12,789 nucleotides of DNA from Porticoccaceae bacterium (GCA_002591625.1 PCDB01000007.1:38527-51315), one strand, 5' to 3'; numbered from the stretch's first letter, positions 1 to 8,291 are shown. Notes: a model not told the origin generated them from the letters alone. Made by a program: numbers and translations.

Positions 1-324
1 CAATACCTCGAGCGGGTTGGATTGGAACACAGAATGCATCACTATCCACGACAATTGTCTGGAGGGGAGCAGCAGCGAGTAGCTCTGGCGCGAGCTTTTG
101 CATGCAGACCAAACATTTTGTTCGCTGATGAGCCAACTGGCAATCTTGATATTGTTACTGGCGAAGCGATTAACAACCTCCTTTTTGAGCTCAATCGTGA
201 AGAAGGGACCACTCTTGTCATTGTGACTCATGAGCAGAGTTTGGCTGCACTCTGTAGTCGTCAACTACATTTGAAAAGTGGACAAAACTTTACCCCAGTA
301 GAGGAGATGAAAGTTAAGTGCTAG
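1..324 (+). CDS. ABC transporter ATP-binding protein, YbbA/LolD type (5' truncated by window edge)
   Basis: C-terminal 107 residues of an ABC ATPase whose reading frame is open back to base 1, so the true start and the Walker A region lie outside the window. Visible in order are the ABC signature LSGGEQQR, Walker B ending [12 protein letters not shown] with the D-loop, and the H-loop in VIVTHE. The 'EPTGNLD' form is typical of the MacB/LolD/YbbA group, which energises FtsX-type permeases at the inner membrane. The downstream permease overlaps it by 7 bp and is YbbP-like, so YbbA is the best family guess. The TTG at base 22 is an internal leucine codon, not a start. Sure of the superfamily, fairly sure of the subgroup; the transported substrate is unknown. 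Confidence 0.93.
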   Translation, partial: QYLERVGLEHRMHHYPRQLSGGEQQRVALARAFACRPNILFADEPTGNLDIVTGEAINNLLFELNREEGTTLVIVTHEQSLAALCSRQLHLKSGQNFTPVEEMKVKC

Positions 325-2822
325 TGCCTAGAACTTTTTGGAGAACTTGGCGTGGCGGGCAACTGAAACTGGTTCTCGGATCTCTTGCTCTCGCAGTAGC
401 CGTTGTCACCTCAGTTGCACTTCTAGCTGATCGCGTAGAGAAAGCGCTCACAGACGAGTCTAGCGCGCTTTTGGCGGCTGATCTGGTATTAGAGAGCAAT
501 TCTCTGATAGAACCGCATCTTTCAGCCAAAGCGAGAGAACTGGGACTGCAAACCTCAACAATGATGACTTTCGTGTCAATGGTCTACTCAGATGAAGAGA
601 TGCATTTAGCGTCTGTGAGGGCGGTCGATAGTCGTTACCCACTGAGAGGTGAGCTAAGTTATTCAATGTTGCCGTTCAGTTCTGATCCAAATGAAGAGAA
701 AGTAGCGAAATCTGGACCTTCATCTGGTGAGACTTGGGTTGATGCACGTATTTTACCTCTGCTAAAAATCGGGCTGGGGGATTATCTTGAATTTGGCGAC
801 ATCAAATTAAGAGTTAGTCGCGTTTTGATTGAAGAACCAGACTCTCGAGGCTCTTACTCATTTTATGGCGCGCGGATCTTAATTAATATCGATGATGTTG
901 TCCCCGCTGGCGTGATTTTGGCAGGTAGCCGCGTAAAGCATAAACTTTTGGTTGCCCTAGCTAGTGACGTAGACCCCATTGTGTTATCAAATTATCGAGA
1001 CTGGTTAGCTGGGTCTTTGACAATCCATCAGCGTGTTGTCGATCCACAAATGGCAGAGGAGAGAATAGCGGATTCGATTGATAAAGGACGTCGATTCTTA
1101 TTGCTTTCTGGCAGTGTAGGATTGGTTCTGTCTGCTATAGCATTGGCGCTCGCGAGTCACAAGTTCGCGGTCGATGAAGTCATGCAGGTGGGTCTGTACA
1201 AGAGCTGGGGACTTTCAAGAGGTAGGATTCGAAGATTTTATTTGGGTTACGGTTTATTAATTGCTCTCGTCGGAGCTGCCTTAGGCATTTGCATTGGCGC
1301 AGTTGTGCAAGAAGTCCTGGTTTTTTTGATCAGTGACTGGTTGCCTATTACTCTTCCCCGAGCTGGCCCAAGACCGTTGCTTATTGGTTTAGGCACTGGG
1401 TTACTATGCGTCATTGGCTTCATTTTGCCGGCGATCTGGCATTTGCCTAATTTACCGCCCATGACAGTTCTTAGGAAGGATTTGCCCGTTCAGTCAGTCG
1501 GGAGGATCTATCGAGGTTTGATAGGGGCGTTGACTATCGCGCTTCTGTTGGTCTGGTATAGCGATAACCTGTTTATCGCCATATCAATTCTATGTGGGCT
1601 ATTGATTGTGGCTATTGCCGCAGCTGGTTTTGGGCTCATATTTTTTCGTCTGGGTAAATGGTTATCTCAGTTTTTGGGGGGAGCTTGGAGACTTGCCCTC
1701 GCAAATTTATGGCGTCGGCGCGACCAAAACCTAATACAACTCTTTGGTTTTTCGAGTGCGATTGCGTTGCTTTTGACTATGGCAGTAGTGAGAACGTCAC
1801 TTATCGATGATTGGAAATTACAACTAGATGATGATACGCCGAATCATTTTTTGATTAATGTTGCGCCTTATGAGCTTGCTGGAGTAGAGGCCGTGATTAA
1901 AAAGTACTCTCTTGACACTGTAGGCTGGTATTCAATGGTTCGAGGTCGGCTGCGTCAATTTAATGGAGAGGAGATCGCTCCTGAAAAGCGAGAGACTCAC
2001 GAGTCTCTGCGGAGAGAACTCAACCTTAGTTGGGCACAAAAATTACCAGCTGGCAATTCGATAGTGACAGGACGGTGGTGGGAAGCTTCGTCAGTGGCTT
2101 TTGAAAATGGTACCGTACCGGTCTCTGTAGAGACTGATTTGGCAGGTGAGCTGGGTTTGAACTTGGGTGATCGTCTCACATTTAGTATCGGAGGTTTGAG
2201 TTTTGAGGCAAAGATTGCTAGCACGAGGAGTCTCAACTGGGACAATATGACTCCGAATTTTTATTTCTTATTTCCAGAAGGCGTTCTTGAAAATTTTCCT
2301 CGTACCCATATGACCAGCCTGCTAATTCCTCCAGAAAGAAAACTAGTTCTTAATGACCTGTTAAGAAATTATCCGACGGTTCAGGTGATTGAGTTAGATA
2401 GGATTATAGAGCGTATTCGAAAAATAGTGGTGCAGATCACTCGAGGTATCGAGGTGATGACAGCCATAATTCTGGCCTGTGGGGTGCTTGTAATGTTCTC
2501 TGCGGTGACTTTATCAATGTCTGAACGTCTCCATGAAAGTGCGATACTTAGGACAATGGGCAGTTCTAGTAGACTGATACTTTCCGTTCAATTGATCGAA
2601 TTTACCAGCTTAGGTGTTACTGCCGGTTTGTTGGCCGCGCTGGGTGCTGAAATGGCGATTGGTATGATTCAACAGCTTCTTTTTGATTCGATGTGGGTAT
2701 TCCACGCATGGATTTGGGTTGCTGGTCCAGTAGCCGGTGGTTTGGTGATTGGAGTGCTGGGCACTTCGTTTAGCAGGAAATCCACTGTTCGTGCTCCGCT
2801 AGACTTGCTACGTGAGCTTTAG
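318..2822 (+). CDS. ybbP: FtsX-fold ABC transporter permease, YbbP family
   Basis: 834-residue inner-membrane permease, close to the roughly 800 usual for YbbP. About ten membrane segments can be seen: one near 16-38, then a periplasmic MacB-like domain (about 39-258), a cluster near 260-281, 307-332, 352-376 and 398-443, one near 470-491, a second extracytoplasmic domain (about 500-705), and three at 711-733, 754-780 and 797-817. This is the duplicated FtsX layout. Cytoplasmic coupling motifs after the core helices read [10 protein letters not shown] (295-304) and [11 protein letters not shown] (744-754). RRELNLSW (565-572) and [12 protein letters not shown] (641-652) look like YbbP hallmarks. 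The GTG start at 318 overlaps the ATPase gene and has GAGGAG 11 bases upstream; a second GTG at 324 is possible but too far from that site. With its ATPase it should move lipids or hydrophobic compounds out of the membrane; this is inference. Confidence 0.9.
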   Translation: MLVPRTFWRTWRGGQLKLVLGSLALAVAVVTSVALLADRVEKALTDESSALLAADLVLESNSLIEPHLSAKARELGLQTSTMMTFVSMVYSDEEMHLASVRAVDSRYPLRGELSYSMLPFSSDPNEEKVAKSGPSSGETWVDARILPLLKIGLGDYLEFGDIKLRVSRVLIEEPDSRGSYSFYGARILINIDDVVPAGVILAGSRVKHKLLVALASDVDPIVLSNYRDWLAGSLTIHQRVVDPQMAEERIADSIDKGRRFLLLSGSVGLVLSAIALALASHKFAVDEVMQVGLYKSWGLSRGRIRRFYLGYGLLIALVGAALGICIGAVVQEVLVFLISDWLPITLPRAGPRPLLIGLGTGLLCVIGFILPAIWHLPNLPPMTVLRKDLPVQSVGRIYRGLIGALTIALLLVWYSDNLFIAISILCGLLIVAIAAAGFGLIFFRLGKWLSQFLGGAWRLALANLWRRRDQNLIQLFGFSSAIALLLTMAVVRTSLIDDWKLQLDDDTPNHFLINVAPYELAGVEAVIKKYSLDTVGWYSMVRGRLRQFNGEEIAPEKRETHESLRRELNLSWAQKLPAGNSIVTGRWWEASSVAFENGTVPVSVETDLAGELGLNLGDRLTFSIGGLSFEAKIASTRSLNWDNMTPNFYFLFPEGVLENFPRTHMTSLLIPPERKLVLNDLLRNYPTVQVIELDRIIERIRKIVVQITRGIEVMTAIILACGVLVMFSAVTLSMSERLHESAILRTMGSSSRLILSVQLIEFTSLGVTAGLLAALGAEMAIGMIQQLLFDSMWVFHAWIWVAGPVAGGLVIGVLGTSFSRKSTVRAPLDLLREL

Positions 2823-2837
2823 GGTTTTTTCGTAACT

Positions 2838-4286
2838 TTAGTTTGCAGTAGGGAGCTGCAAGTGGAAGGTCGTTCCTTCCCTCTCGTTTGATGTAACGAC
2901 AATATTGCCTTGATGCTGATCTACGACAATGAAATGTGTGAAAGACAGCCGACTGTCTGCTGGATAATGATGTCGGTTAGGACCTTGATTGGCGAAAGGC
3001 TCGAAAATATATTGCTGCTCTTTTTCGTTTATTGCAACTCCATTGTGATAGATGCGTACGGTAATGCCATGTCCTTCATCTATTGTTGATATGTTTATGC
3101 TTGGAGTATGGTCCGCGTCGTCAATAGCACCCAACGCGTAGCATGCATGCCTTAATAGGCTGAGAAAAACTTGTTGTATCTCTGTTGTTTGACATAGGAT
3201 TTCGGGTAGATTATCTGCATGTTGTTGAGTCACAGATATATCTTTAAAACGCAACCCAGATGGATTAGAAAGTAGGGTATTTGCTAACTCGAGGCTATTT
3301 TCAATCGTTTTAATGATGTTGGTTGCCTTTTTCTCCCCGCCTCCGCCGGTCGAGAAGGCGATTAAATTCTCTACTATGGAGGTTGCCTGTTGCCCACTAA
3401 TCAGAGCATTTTCTAAAAGCTCGTTGAGCTCGATGGGGTCAGGTGACTGTTCAGCCAAAGCTTGACGAACAACCTGGAGATTTTTCAAACTGGCGCTCAA
3501 AGGGAGGTTAATATCATGAGCCATCACAGCTGCCATCTCACCCATTGAGGACATTTTGTCTCTCTGAATCAGCAGGTTGTTGTTGTTAACCTGCTCGGTT
3601 ACATTGTCAATTAGGATTACTACGCCTGTCTCCAACTGGTTGTGCAAAGGATAAACGAGAATGTTAAAATGATACTGTTCCCTCTGGCTATACTTTAGTG
3701 ATACTGCTTTTCGGTCAGTCCTTGAACGATCCACGTTTTGTTGCGTTAGCGGTATTTCTTGATAGCATTCCCATAGATTATTCCCGAGGGCGTGCTTCGC
3801 ATCGATACCGCTAATATTCTCGGCCTGCCGGTTCCATTGAGTGATCCTATTTTGGTCGTCAAGGCCAATGAGCATCAATGGCATCGATCGCAGTATATCC
3901 GTGATATATGCTTCTGAGCCTCTGAGCTGATTTGTAGTATTAAGGTGTTCTTTGATTTCTTCTGCGAGGGCGATATTGGTGCTTTGCAGTAACTTGTTTG
4001 CTTCATTTAAGTTAGATGTGCGTTCCTCCACTCGATTTTCCAGTTGCTCCCGAATCTTTTCCAACTCTGAATTATAGCGATTCACCTGGCGCCGGCTGAG
4101 GAACAGTTTTATTGCGGTAAATGAGAGAGCGAGAATTAAGATGCTACTAGAGGTATTCGCGACGTATTGCCAGTTTGTTTCCCCCCCGGGGAGCTGATTT
4201 TCACGCCAAAGCCAAAAGATATCAGCCCTGGCAGCCTGACAGAGAATACTCGAAATTATCACACATGCTCTAAGCAATAGTTTCAT
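2838..4286 (-). CDS. Membrane-anchored PAS sensor histidine kinase with degenerate ATP-binding domain
   Basis: 482 residues. In order: signal-like hydrophobic segment 3-19 ending ARA (18-21), a very short exported stretch, a membrane helix about 46-63, a coiled coil about 66-120, a PAS domain about 122-232, a DHp helix pair with the phospho-acceptor H257 in MAHDINLPL, and a HATPase-like domain 320-480. H257 is intact, but the catalytic domain is eroded. The N-box reads LLRHACYAL, with H380 where Asn binds Mg-ATP. The G1/D-box reads HNGVAI (414-419), with His for the Asp and Ala for the second Gly. The GTGLGL loop is replaced by ADSRLSF (443-449). Only EGTTF (470-474) remains normal. It may be a pseudokinase, scaffold or phosphatase, or may depend on another kinase. 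No response regulator is adjacent. AGGAAG lies 7 bases before the ATG and a strong promoter lies upstream. It converges on ybbP with a 15-bp gap. Confidence 0.9.
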   Translation of the reverse strand: MKLLLRACVIISSILCQAARADIFWLWRENQLPGGETNWQYVANTSSSILILALSFTAIKLFLSRRQVNRYNSELEKIREQLENRVEERTSNLNEANKLLQSTNIALAEEIKEHLNTTNQLRGSEAYITDILRSMPLMLIGLDDQNRITQWNRQAENISGIDAKHALGNNLWECYQEIPLTQQNVDRSRTDRKAVSLKYSQREQYHFNILVYPLHNQLETGVVILIDNVTEQVNNNNLLIQRDKMSSMGEMAAVMAHDINLPLSASLKNLQVVRQALAEQSPDPIELNELLENALISGQQATSIVENLIAFSTGGGGEKKATNIIKTIENSLELANTLLSNPSGLRFKDISVTQQHADNLPEILCQTTEIQQVFLSLLRHACYALGAIDDADHTPSINISTIDEGHGITVRIYHNGVAINEKEQQYIFEPFANQGPNRHHYPADSRLSFTHFIVVDQHQGNIVVTSNEREGTTFHLQLPTAN

Positions 4287-4320
4287 TGATGAACTTCCTA
4301 GATTTGTGAGTCTCTTTTAC

Positions 4321-4348
4321 ATTATAACCGTCCAAAACATTTTGTCAG
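4321..4348 (-). promoter_or_regulatory. Sigma-70 promoter for the sensor kinase gene
   Basis: On the minus strand, CTGACA (4343-4348, 5 of 6 to consensus), a 16-base spacer and a perfect TATAAT (4321-4326). Transcription would start near 4314, giving a leader of about 28 bases that contains the AGGAAG site before the ATG at 4286. The kinase is therefore probably expressed independently of selO. Seen by eye, not tested. Confidence 0.7.
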
Positions 4349-4391
4349 TGATTGCTTGGCCCAAACTTGATCTAGGTGCGAGCACATATTT

Positions 4392-4422
4392 TTCAGTTCA
4401 GAGAATATTTTTTCTGACTGAA
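4392..4422. repeat. Imperfect inverted repeat between selO and the kinase gene
   Basis: The plus-strand arms TTCAG-T-TCAGA (4392-4402) and TCTGACTGAA (4413-4422) pair over 10 bp with one bulged T and an AT-rich loop of 10. It lies 11 bases past the selO stop and about 44 bases upstream of the kinase -35 box. In the selO direction the hairpin is followed by A residues rather than a U-run, so it is not a classic intrinsic terminator. It could protect the selO mRNA end or be a regulator site. Function unknown. Confidence 0.4.
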
Positions 4423-4432
4423 CATGGCAAGG

Positions 4433-5899
4433 TTAGGAGGAACAACTAACTGAGATAGCAGATGCCCACTTAGGTGGGTTAGAAGCAAACCGTCTCATTT
4501 CCGGATGTTCATCATAGGGAGCTTGAAGGGTGGTTAATAGGCGATTAACCAAACTGTAATCCTTTTGTTCGGCCGCATCGATGGCCTCTTGCGCTATGTA
4601 ATTGCGCAGGACATACTTTGGGTTAACAGCCAGCATGTTCGAACGACGTTCTTCCCTAGGCAAGCTTAGTTGACGGAGTCGATCATCATAGTCAGAGCAC
4701 CAGGAATCAAAACCGGCTCTATTTTTAAACAAGTTCGCCAAGAAAGTATTTTCTTCGCGGGATCGGTATTCGCAAATTGACCGGAAAAAGTTTGTGTAGT
4801 CTATTTGTTCTGCTTCGAGTATTAATAGAAGCCGATCAATAAATTGGGAATCAGCTTCACTAACATCCGTTATCCCTAGCTTTGCCCCCATCAACTCATA
4901 ATATTTCTTTCGAAACGTAGTTTCATAGGTTTTTAAGATGGCCGTCAGTTCTTCAACGGAGATCAAAGATACTAAGGCATTAGCTAGAGCATTCAGATTC
5001 CACAGACCTATGGATGGTTGGTTTTCAAAGGCGTATCGCCCATGACTATCGGAGCTATTACAAATGAACTTGGGGTCATAGCTATCAATGAAACCGAAGG
5101 GGCCGTAATCAATCGTTTCGCCGAGTATGGACATGTTGTCCGTGTTCATTACACCATGTGCAAAACCGACTGACTGCCATTTGGCAATAGTTTTGGCAGT
5201 TTGCTCTACCGCATTTTCGAATAGCCTGCGATACCCGTCTGGACCGATATTCGAATTAGGGAAATGTCTTTGGATAATGTAGTCCGCTAGTTTTTTCACG
5301 CCATCTCTCTCACCACGATAGTGAAAATGTTCAAAAGAACCGAAGCGAATATGACTCCGGGCGACACGGCAAACAATTGCAGCTCGTTCAACACCCTCTC
5401 GATATACGGGAGTCGAACTGTCAATTAAGCAAAGGGCACGAGTTGTTTCAATGCCTAGGCCGTTCATCGCCTCTGAACAGAGATACTCTCGGATGCTAGA
5501 TCTAAGAACCGCGCGCCCATCAGCAAAACGAGAGTAGGGGGTCGTACCAGAGCCTTTAAGCTGGATATCCCAAAGTTCCCCAGAGACATCTATCTCACCG
5601 AGGGTCATTGCTCGCCCATCGCCGAGTTGGCCGGCCCAAACACCAAATTGATGACCAGAGTAGACTAGAGCTATCGGTTTAACCGAGCTGGGGACGAAGT
5701 TACCGCTAAACATTTCCAAGGTATCTGGATTGTCAAGGTAGTTGTCATCGATTCCAAGGATTTCTGCCAGGCTAGAGTTGCTGCTCACAACACAACTGTG
5801 TTCAAGCCCTTGAGGAGATATTTTACTGAGATACTCAATGTCGGTATCGCCAAACGCATCTAGAAAATGATGAGAAAGTTTCTTTGAAAGTAGATCCAT
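4433..5899 (-). CDS. selO: Protein adenylyltransferase SelO (YdiU)
   Basis: 488 residues, close to E. coli YdiU (478). SelO is a pseudokinase-fold enzyme that binds ATP in a flipped orientation and transfers AMP to Ser, Thr or Tyr of target proteins; in its family this is linked to oxidative stress. Visible motifs are YSGHQFGVWAGQLGDGRA (80-97), GSGTTPYSRFADGRAVLRSS (116-135) with K115 and E138 as nucleotide-site residues, R178, NTDN (252-255) with the catalytic Asp/Asn, and DYGPFGF (264-270) with the metal-binding Asp. The C-terminus SCSS carries C486 at the place of the selenocysteine in eukaryotic SELENOO; by analogy with E. coli it could form a disulfide with C280 in FICN. The gene lies 46 bp downstream of the beta-propeller gene on the same strand. 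No Shine-Dalgarno sequence precedes the ATG, and a promoter sits almost on top of it (see 5909-5937). Confidence 0.97.
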   Translation of the reverse strand: MDLLSKKLSHHFLDAFGDTDIEYLSKISPQGLEHSCVVSSNSSLAEILGIDDNYLDNPDTLEMFSGNFVPSSVKPIALVYSGHQFGVWAGQLGDGRAMTLGEIDVSGELWDIQLKGSGTTPYSRFADGRAVLRSSIREYLCSEAMNGLGIETTRALCLIDSSTPVYREGVERAAIVCRVARSHIRFGSFEHFHYRGERDGVKKLADYIIQRHFPNSNIGPDGYRRLFENAVEQTAKTIAKWQSVGFAHGVMNTDNMSILGETIDYGPFGFIDSYDPKFICNSSDSHGRYAFENQPSIGLWNLNALANALVSLISVEELTAILKTYETTFRKKYYELMGAKLGITDVSEADSQFIDRLLLILEAEQIDYTNFFRSICEYRSREENTFLANLFKNRAGFDSWCSDYDDRLRQLSLPREERRSNMLAVNPKYVLRNYIAQEAIDAAEQKDYSLVNRLLTTLQAPYDEHPEMRRFASNPPKWASAISVSCSS

Positions 5900-5908
5900 T
5901 ATTTACAC

Positions 5909-5937
5909 ATTATAATTTGTTAGTACTTCAATCCCAA
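5909..5937 (-). promoter_or_regulatory. Promoter immediately before selO, implying a near-leaderless mRNA
   Basis: On the minus strand, TTGGGA (5932-5937, 4 of 6 to consensus), an exact 17-base spacer and a perfect TATAAT (5909-5914). Only nine bases lie between TATAAT and the selO ATG, so a normal start point at 5901-5903 would leave a 2-4 base leader. This agrees with the absence of any Shine-Dalgarno sequence before this ATG. Read-through from the upstream propeller gene remains possible. Confidence 0.6.
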
Positions 5938-5945
5938 TAGCCATT

Positions 5946-7052
5946 TCAAGGATATTCCTCATGAAAGAACATCCCTGCTTGAGAAAGATCTAAACGGCCC
6001 AACTTGCTTTCGAGAAGGCTACTCACATAGAGCCAATCATCAAGTTCCAATGCGCCGGTAATACTGTGATAAGAGCCGCTGGGATCTTGAAGTGAAGAAA
6101 TGATATTTCCTGATTCATCGATAGCAAAGACATGGCTATGTTTGCGTATGGCTGGTCTGATCGAGTGAGGAAGCCTCTGAATGATTTCTCGTAACCATGG
6201 GAATTTAGACAATGCGTCTAGCGTGGAGTCTCTGGGTGCTACTAACCCAATCCAATAACGACCATTTTGACCGCGCACAAGGTTGTCGGGAAAGCCCGGC
6301 AGATTTTCAATAAGGATTTCTCTTTGGCCAACGCGATCACCTTGTAACCAGTACTTAATTATGCGGTAGCTCCCGGTCTCAGCAACCAGAAGAAAACGTC
6401 CCTCGACATCCACAGCGACGCCATTCGCAAAATTTAGGCCATCAAACAGGTTATAGGTTGCTTTGGTTTTTGGATCATGGACTAGGATGCGGCCGTGCCC
6501 ACCGTGTTCGATTATATCCAGAAGACTGGCCTCATATGTTCCGCCGAATTCAAGCGCGCCAAATTTGGTTGATGCGTCGCTGAAATAAATCCTTCCATCT
6601 GGGCCAACATCGACATCGTCCGCATATTTTATTGGGGAACCGTTAATTTGGTTGGCCAATATACTGACTTCTTCATTGGGCGCAATGCTTAACAATCCCA
6701 AAAAAGCATCTGCCACCAAAAGATTTGAGTTTTGATCAAATGCGATACCAAGGGGTCTTCCACCTGTGTTGACCCACCTCTCTGTAATGCCGGTGCTAGG
6801 ATTGTGTCGAAGAATCCATCCTTCGCCAGAAGAAGCATAGACCATGCCATCATCGCTCAAAGCTAAGCCTTCAGGCCCATGAGTCCCGGCGATTTCGAAG
6901 AATTCTAGTTCCTCAAGTAATGTATTTTGCCGAAAAACCCCAATATAGCCTGAATGGTTTGGTGAGTCCCAGTGCTGTGGATCGACAGGTGTTGGCCAAA
7001 AATTGAGGTAGGTAATTGCTAGTATTACTGAAACCCATAAAGTCGAGCGCAT
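5946..7052 (-). CDS. Membrane-anchored SMP-30/strictosidine-synthase-like beta-propeller (putative lactonase/esterase)
   Basis: 368 residues with an N-terminal hydrophobic segment (about 4-19) without a clear cleavage site, so it is probably a signal anchor with the propeller on the periplasmic face. The rest is a six-bladed propeller of the SMP-30/gluconolactonase and strictosidine-synthase/APMAP group. Repeated blade strands are visible: GLALSDDGMVYAS (62-74), GIAFDQNSNLLVAD (102-115), DVDVGPDGRIYFSDASTKF (146-164), NGVAVDVEGRFLLVAE (210-225). E61, N210 and D256 (in FPDNL) lie where family members bind the catalytic metal ion. YFSDASTKF and FPDNL favour the strictosidine-synthase-like branch; no alkaloid chemistry is implied, and bacterial relatives are lactonases, arylesterases or unassigned. 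A strong AAGGAG site (7061-7066) precedes the ATG by 8 bases. Substrate unknown. Confidence 0.85.
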   Translation of the reverse strand: MRSTLWVSVILAITYLNFWPTPVDPQHWDSPNHSGYIGVFRQNTLLEELEFFEIAGTHGPEGLALSDDGMVYASSGEGWILRHNPSTGITERWVNTGGRPLGIAFDQNSNLLVADAFLGLLSIAPNEEVSILANQINGSPIKYADDVDVGPDGRIYFSDASTKFGALEFGGTYEASLLDIIEHGGHGRILVHDPKTKATYNLFDGLNFANGVAVDVEGRFLLVAETGSYRIIKYWLQGDRVGQREILIENLPGFPDNLVRGQNGRYWIGLVAPRDSTLDALSKFPWLREIIQRLPHSIRPAIRKHSHVFAIDESGNIISSLQDPSGSYHSITGALELDDWLYVSSLLESKLGRLDLSQAGMFFHEEYP

Positions 7053-7195
7053 AAATAATACTCCTTACAAAAAAACATTAGTGCTCGCCATACTGCAGTT
7101 CTTCTGGTTGATTTTCAATCTTATGCAGGTGATTTGGCGTGTCGCATTCAGTCAGGTAGTATGTCGCACTCATTTGAACCAACACGAGGTCTTCT
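7053..7195. other. Divergent intergenic region between the propeller gene and prfB
   Basis: 143 bp holding the regulatory regions of two divergent genes. Besides the prfB promoter at 7134-7162 there is a weaker minus-strand candidate: TTGAAA (7113-7118), 17 bases, CAGTAT (7090-7095), about 38 bases before the propeller ATG. A reading frame crossing this region on the minus strand is a shadow of prfB with no family features. Confidence 0.5.
7134..7162 (+). promoter_or_regulatory. Likely prfB(-lysS) promoter
   Basis: TTGGCG (7134-7139), a 17-base spacer and TAGTAT (7157-7162), each 4 of 6 to the sigma-70 consensus. The start point would be near 7169, giving a leader of about 27 bases that contains the GAGGT ribosome site (7186-7190). 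Moderate match, but well placed. Confidence 0.5.
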
Positions 7196-8291
7196 GTGGA
7201 AGTAAATTTGATAACTGGAGTTATTGACGAGCTGCAAGCTCGCACCGAGTTGCTTCGGGGGTATCTTTGACTATCTGGGTTGCAAAGAGCGGCTCTCGGA
7301 GGTGGAACTGGAACTGGCCGATCCTGAAGTCTGGAATGATGCTGATCGAGCTCAAATTCTGGGCCGTGAGCGATCAAATTTACAGCATGTAGTCACTACC
7401 ATCGACTCTCTGTTTAATGGGCTTAATGATGCTAGCGAGTTACTAAAGCTGGCATCAGCGGAATCTGATTCAGAGATGTTGGAAGAGGTCGATCTTGAGG
7501 TCAAGGCATTGGAGGGCGAGTTGTCAAAACTCGAATTCAGGCGAATGTTTTCTGGCGAAAGCGATGAGAATAACGCGTTTTTAGATATTCAGTCGGGCTC
7601 TGGTGGTACGGAAGCTCAAGATTGGGCGGAGATGCTTTTGCGTATGTACCTCCGTTGGGCTGCTGATAAAGGTTTTTCAGCTGAACTGGTGGAGTATTCT
7701 ATGGGAGACGTTGCCGGGATTAAAAGCGCAACTGTGCAGGTGACAGGTGAATATGCTTATGGTTGGTTGCGCACAGAGATCGGTGTGCACCGGTTGGTAA
7801 GAAAGTCACCTTTTGATTCGGGCAACCGACGTCATACTTCTTTTGCCTCTATTTTTGTTTCACCTGAGATCGATGATGACATAGAAATTGATATCAGTCC
7901 GGCAGATGTGCGGACTGATACTTATCGGGCTTCAGGAGCGGGGGGGCAGCATGTGAATAAAACAGATTCTGCGGTTCGTCTAACTCATCAACCATCTGGC
8001 ATCGTGGTACAATGCCAAAACCAGCGATCGCAGCACCAGAACCGAGAAAAATGCTGGCAAATGTTGCGGGCCCGCCTTTATGAATTAGAGTTTCAGAAAC
8101 GCAGGACAGCCGCGCAGGTGACTGAGGAAAGCAAGTCGGATATCGGTTGGGGCAGTCAAATTCGATCTTATGTATTAGATGACGCGCGTGTCAAAGATCT
8201 ACGCACAAACATAGAGACGCGAAATACTCAGGCAGTCTTAGATGGTAAGTTAGACAAGTTTATTATAGCGTCTTTAAAAGCTGGGTTATAA
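7196..8291 (+). CDS. prfB: Peptide chain release factor 2, with programmed +1 frameshift (join 7196-7267, 7269-8291)
   Basis: RF2 reads UGA and UAA stop codons in the ribosomal A site and triggers peptide release. Translation starts at GTG 7196 behind GAGGT and gives 24 residues beginning MEVNLITG and ending RTELLRGYL, which match the RF2 N-terminus. An in-frame TGA at 7268-7270 then has to be bypassed by a +1 slip, after which the frame from GAC at 7269 runs to the TAA at 8291. The product is 364 residues (E. coli: 365). Visible motifs are the stop-reading SPF (about 204-206) in RKSPFDSG and the catalytic GGQ (about 249-251) in SGAGGQHVN. The residue before SGAGGQ is Ala, the usual bacterial form, not the Thr of E. 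coli K-12. Starts called inside the post-shift frame (for example TTG at 7224) are artefacts. lysS follows after 42 bp, the usual gammaproteobacterial pair. Confidence 0.97.
7253..7271 (+). promoter_or_regulatory. RF2 autoregulatory +1 frameshift site
   Basis: Reads CTT CGG GGG TAT CTT TGA C, the conserved RF2 recoding site: a G-rich internal Shine-Dalgarno-like stretch (7256-7261), the slippery CTT at 7265-7267, and TGA followed by C, a poor termination context. Low RF2 favours slippage and so more RF2, a feedback loop known from E. coli prfB. The first base of the G-rich element is C rather than the A of E. coli (AGGGGG). Confidence 0.95.

Noticed and set aside
2843..2861. TTGCAG/CTGCAA hairpin near the ybbP-kinase convergence as a terminator
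   Set aside because: The stem lies in the last codons of the kinase gene and the T-run (2825-2830) comes before, not after, it in the ybbP direction; in the kinase direction the tail is A-rich.
4297..4376. CCTAGAT/ATCTAGG inverted repeat (4297-4303 and 4370-4376) around the kinase promoter
   Set aside because: Only 7 bp per arm with 66 bases between; such pairs are common by chance at this distance.
7078..7377. 99-codon minus-strand frame across the prfB leader and 5' end
   Set aside because: It lies opposite the RF2 N-terminal coding sequence and frameshift site, has no family features, and would cover the divergent promoters.
7224..8291. prfB starting at TTG 7224 without frameshift
   Set aside because: Its first 15 residues do not resemble RF2, whereas the GTG 7196 frame gives a perfect RF2 N-terminus ending LRGYL before the canonical recoding site.
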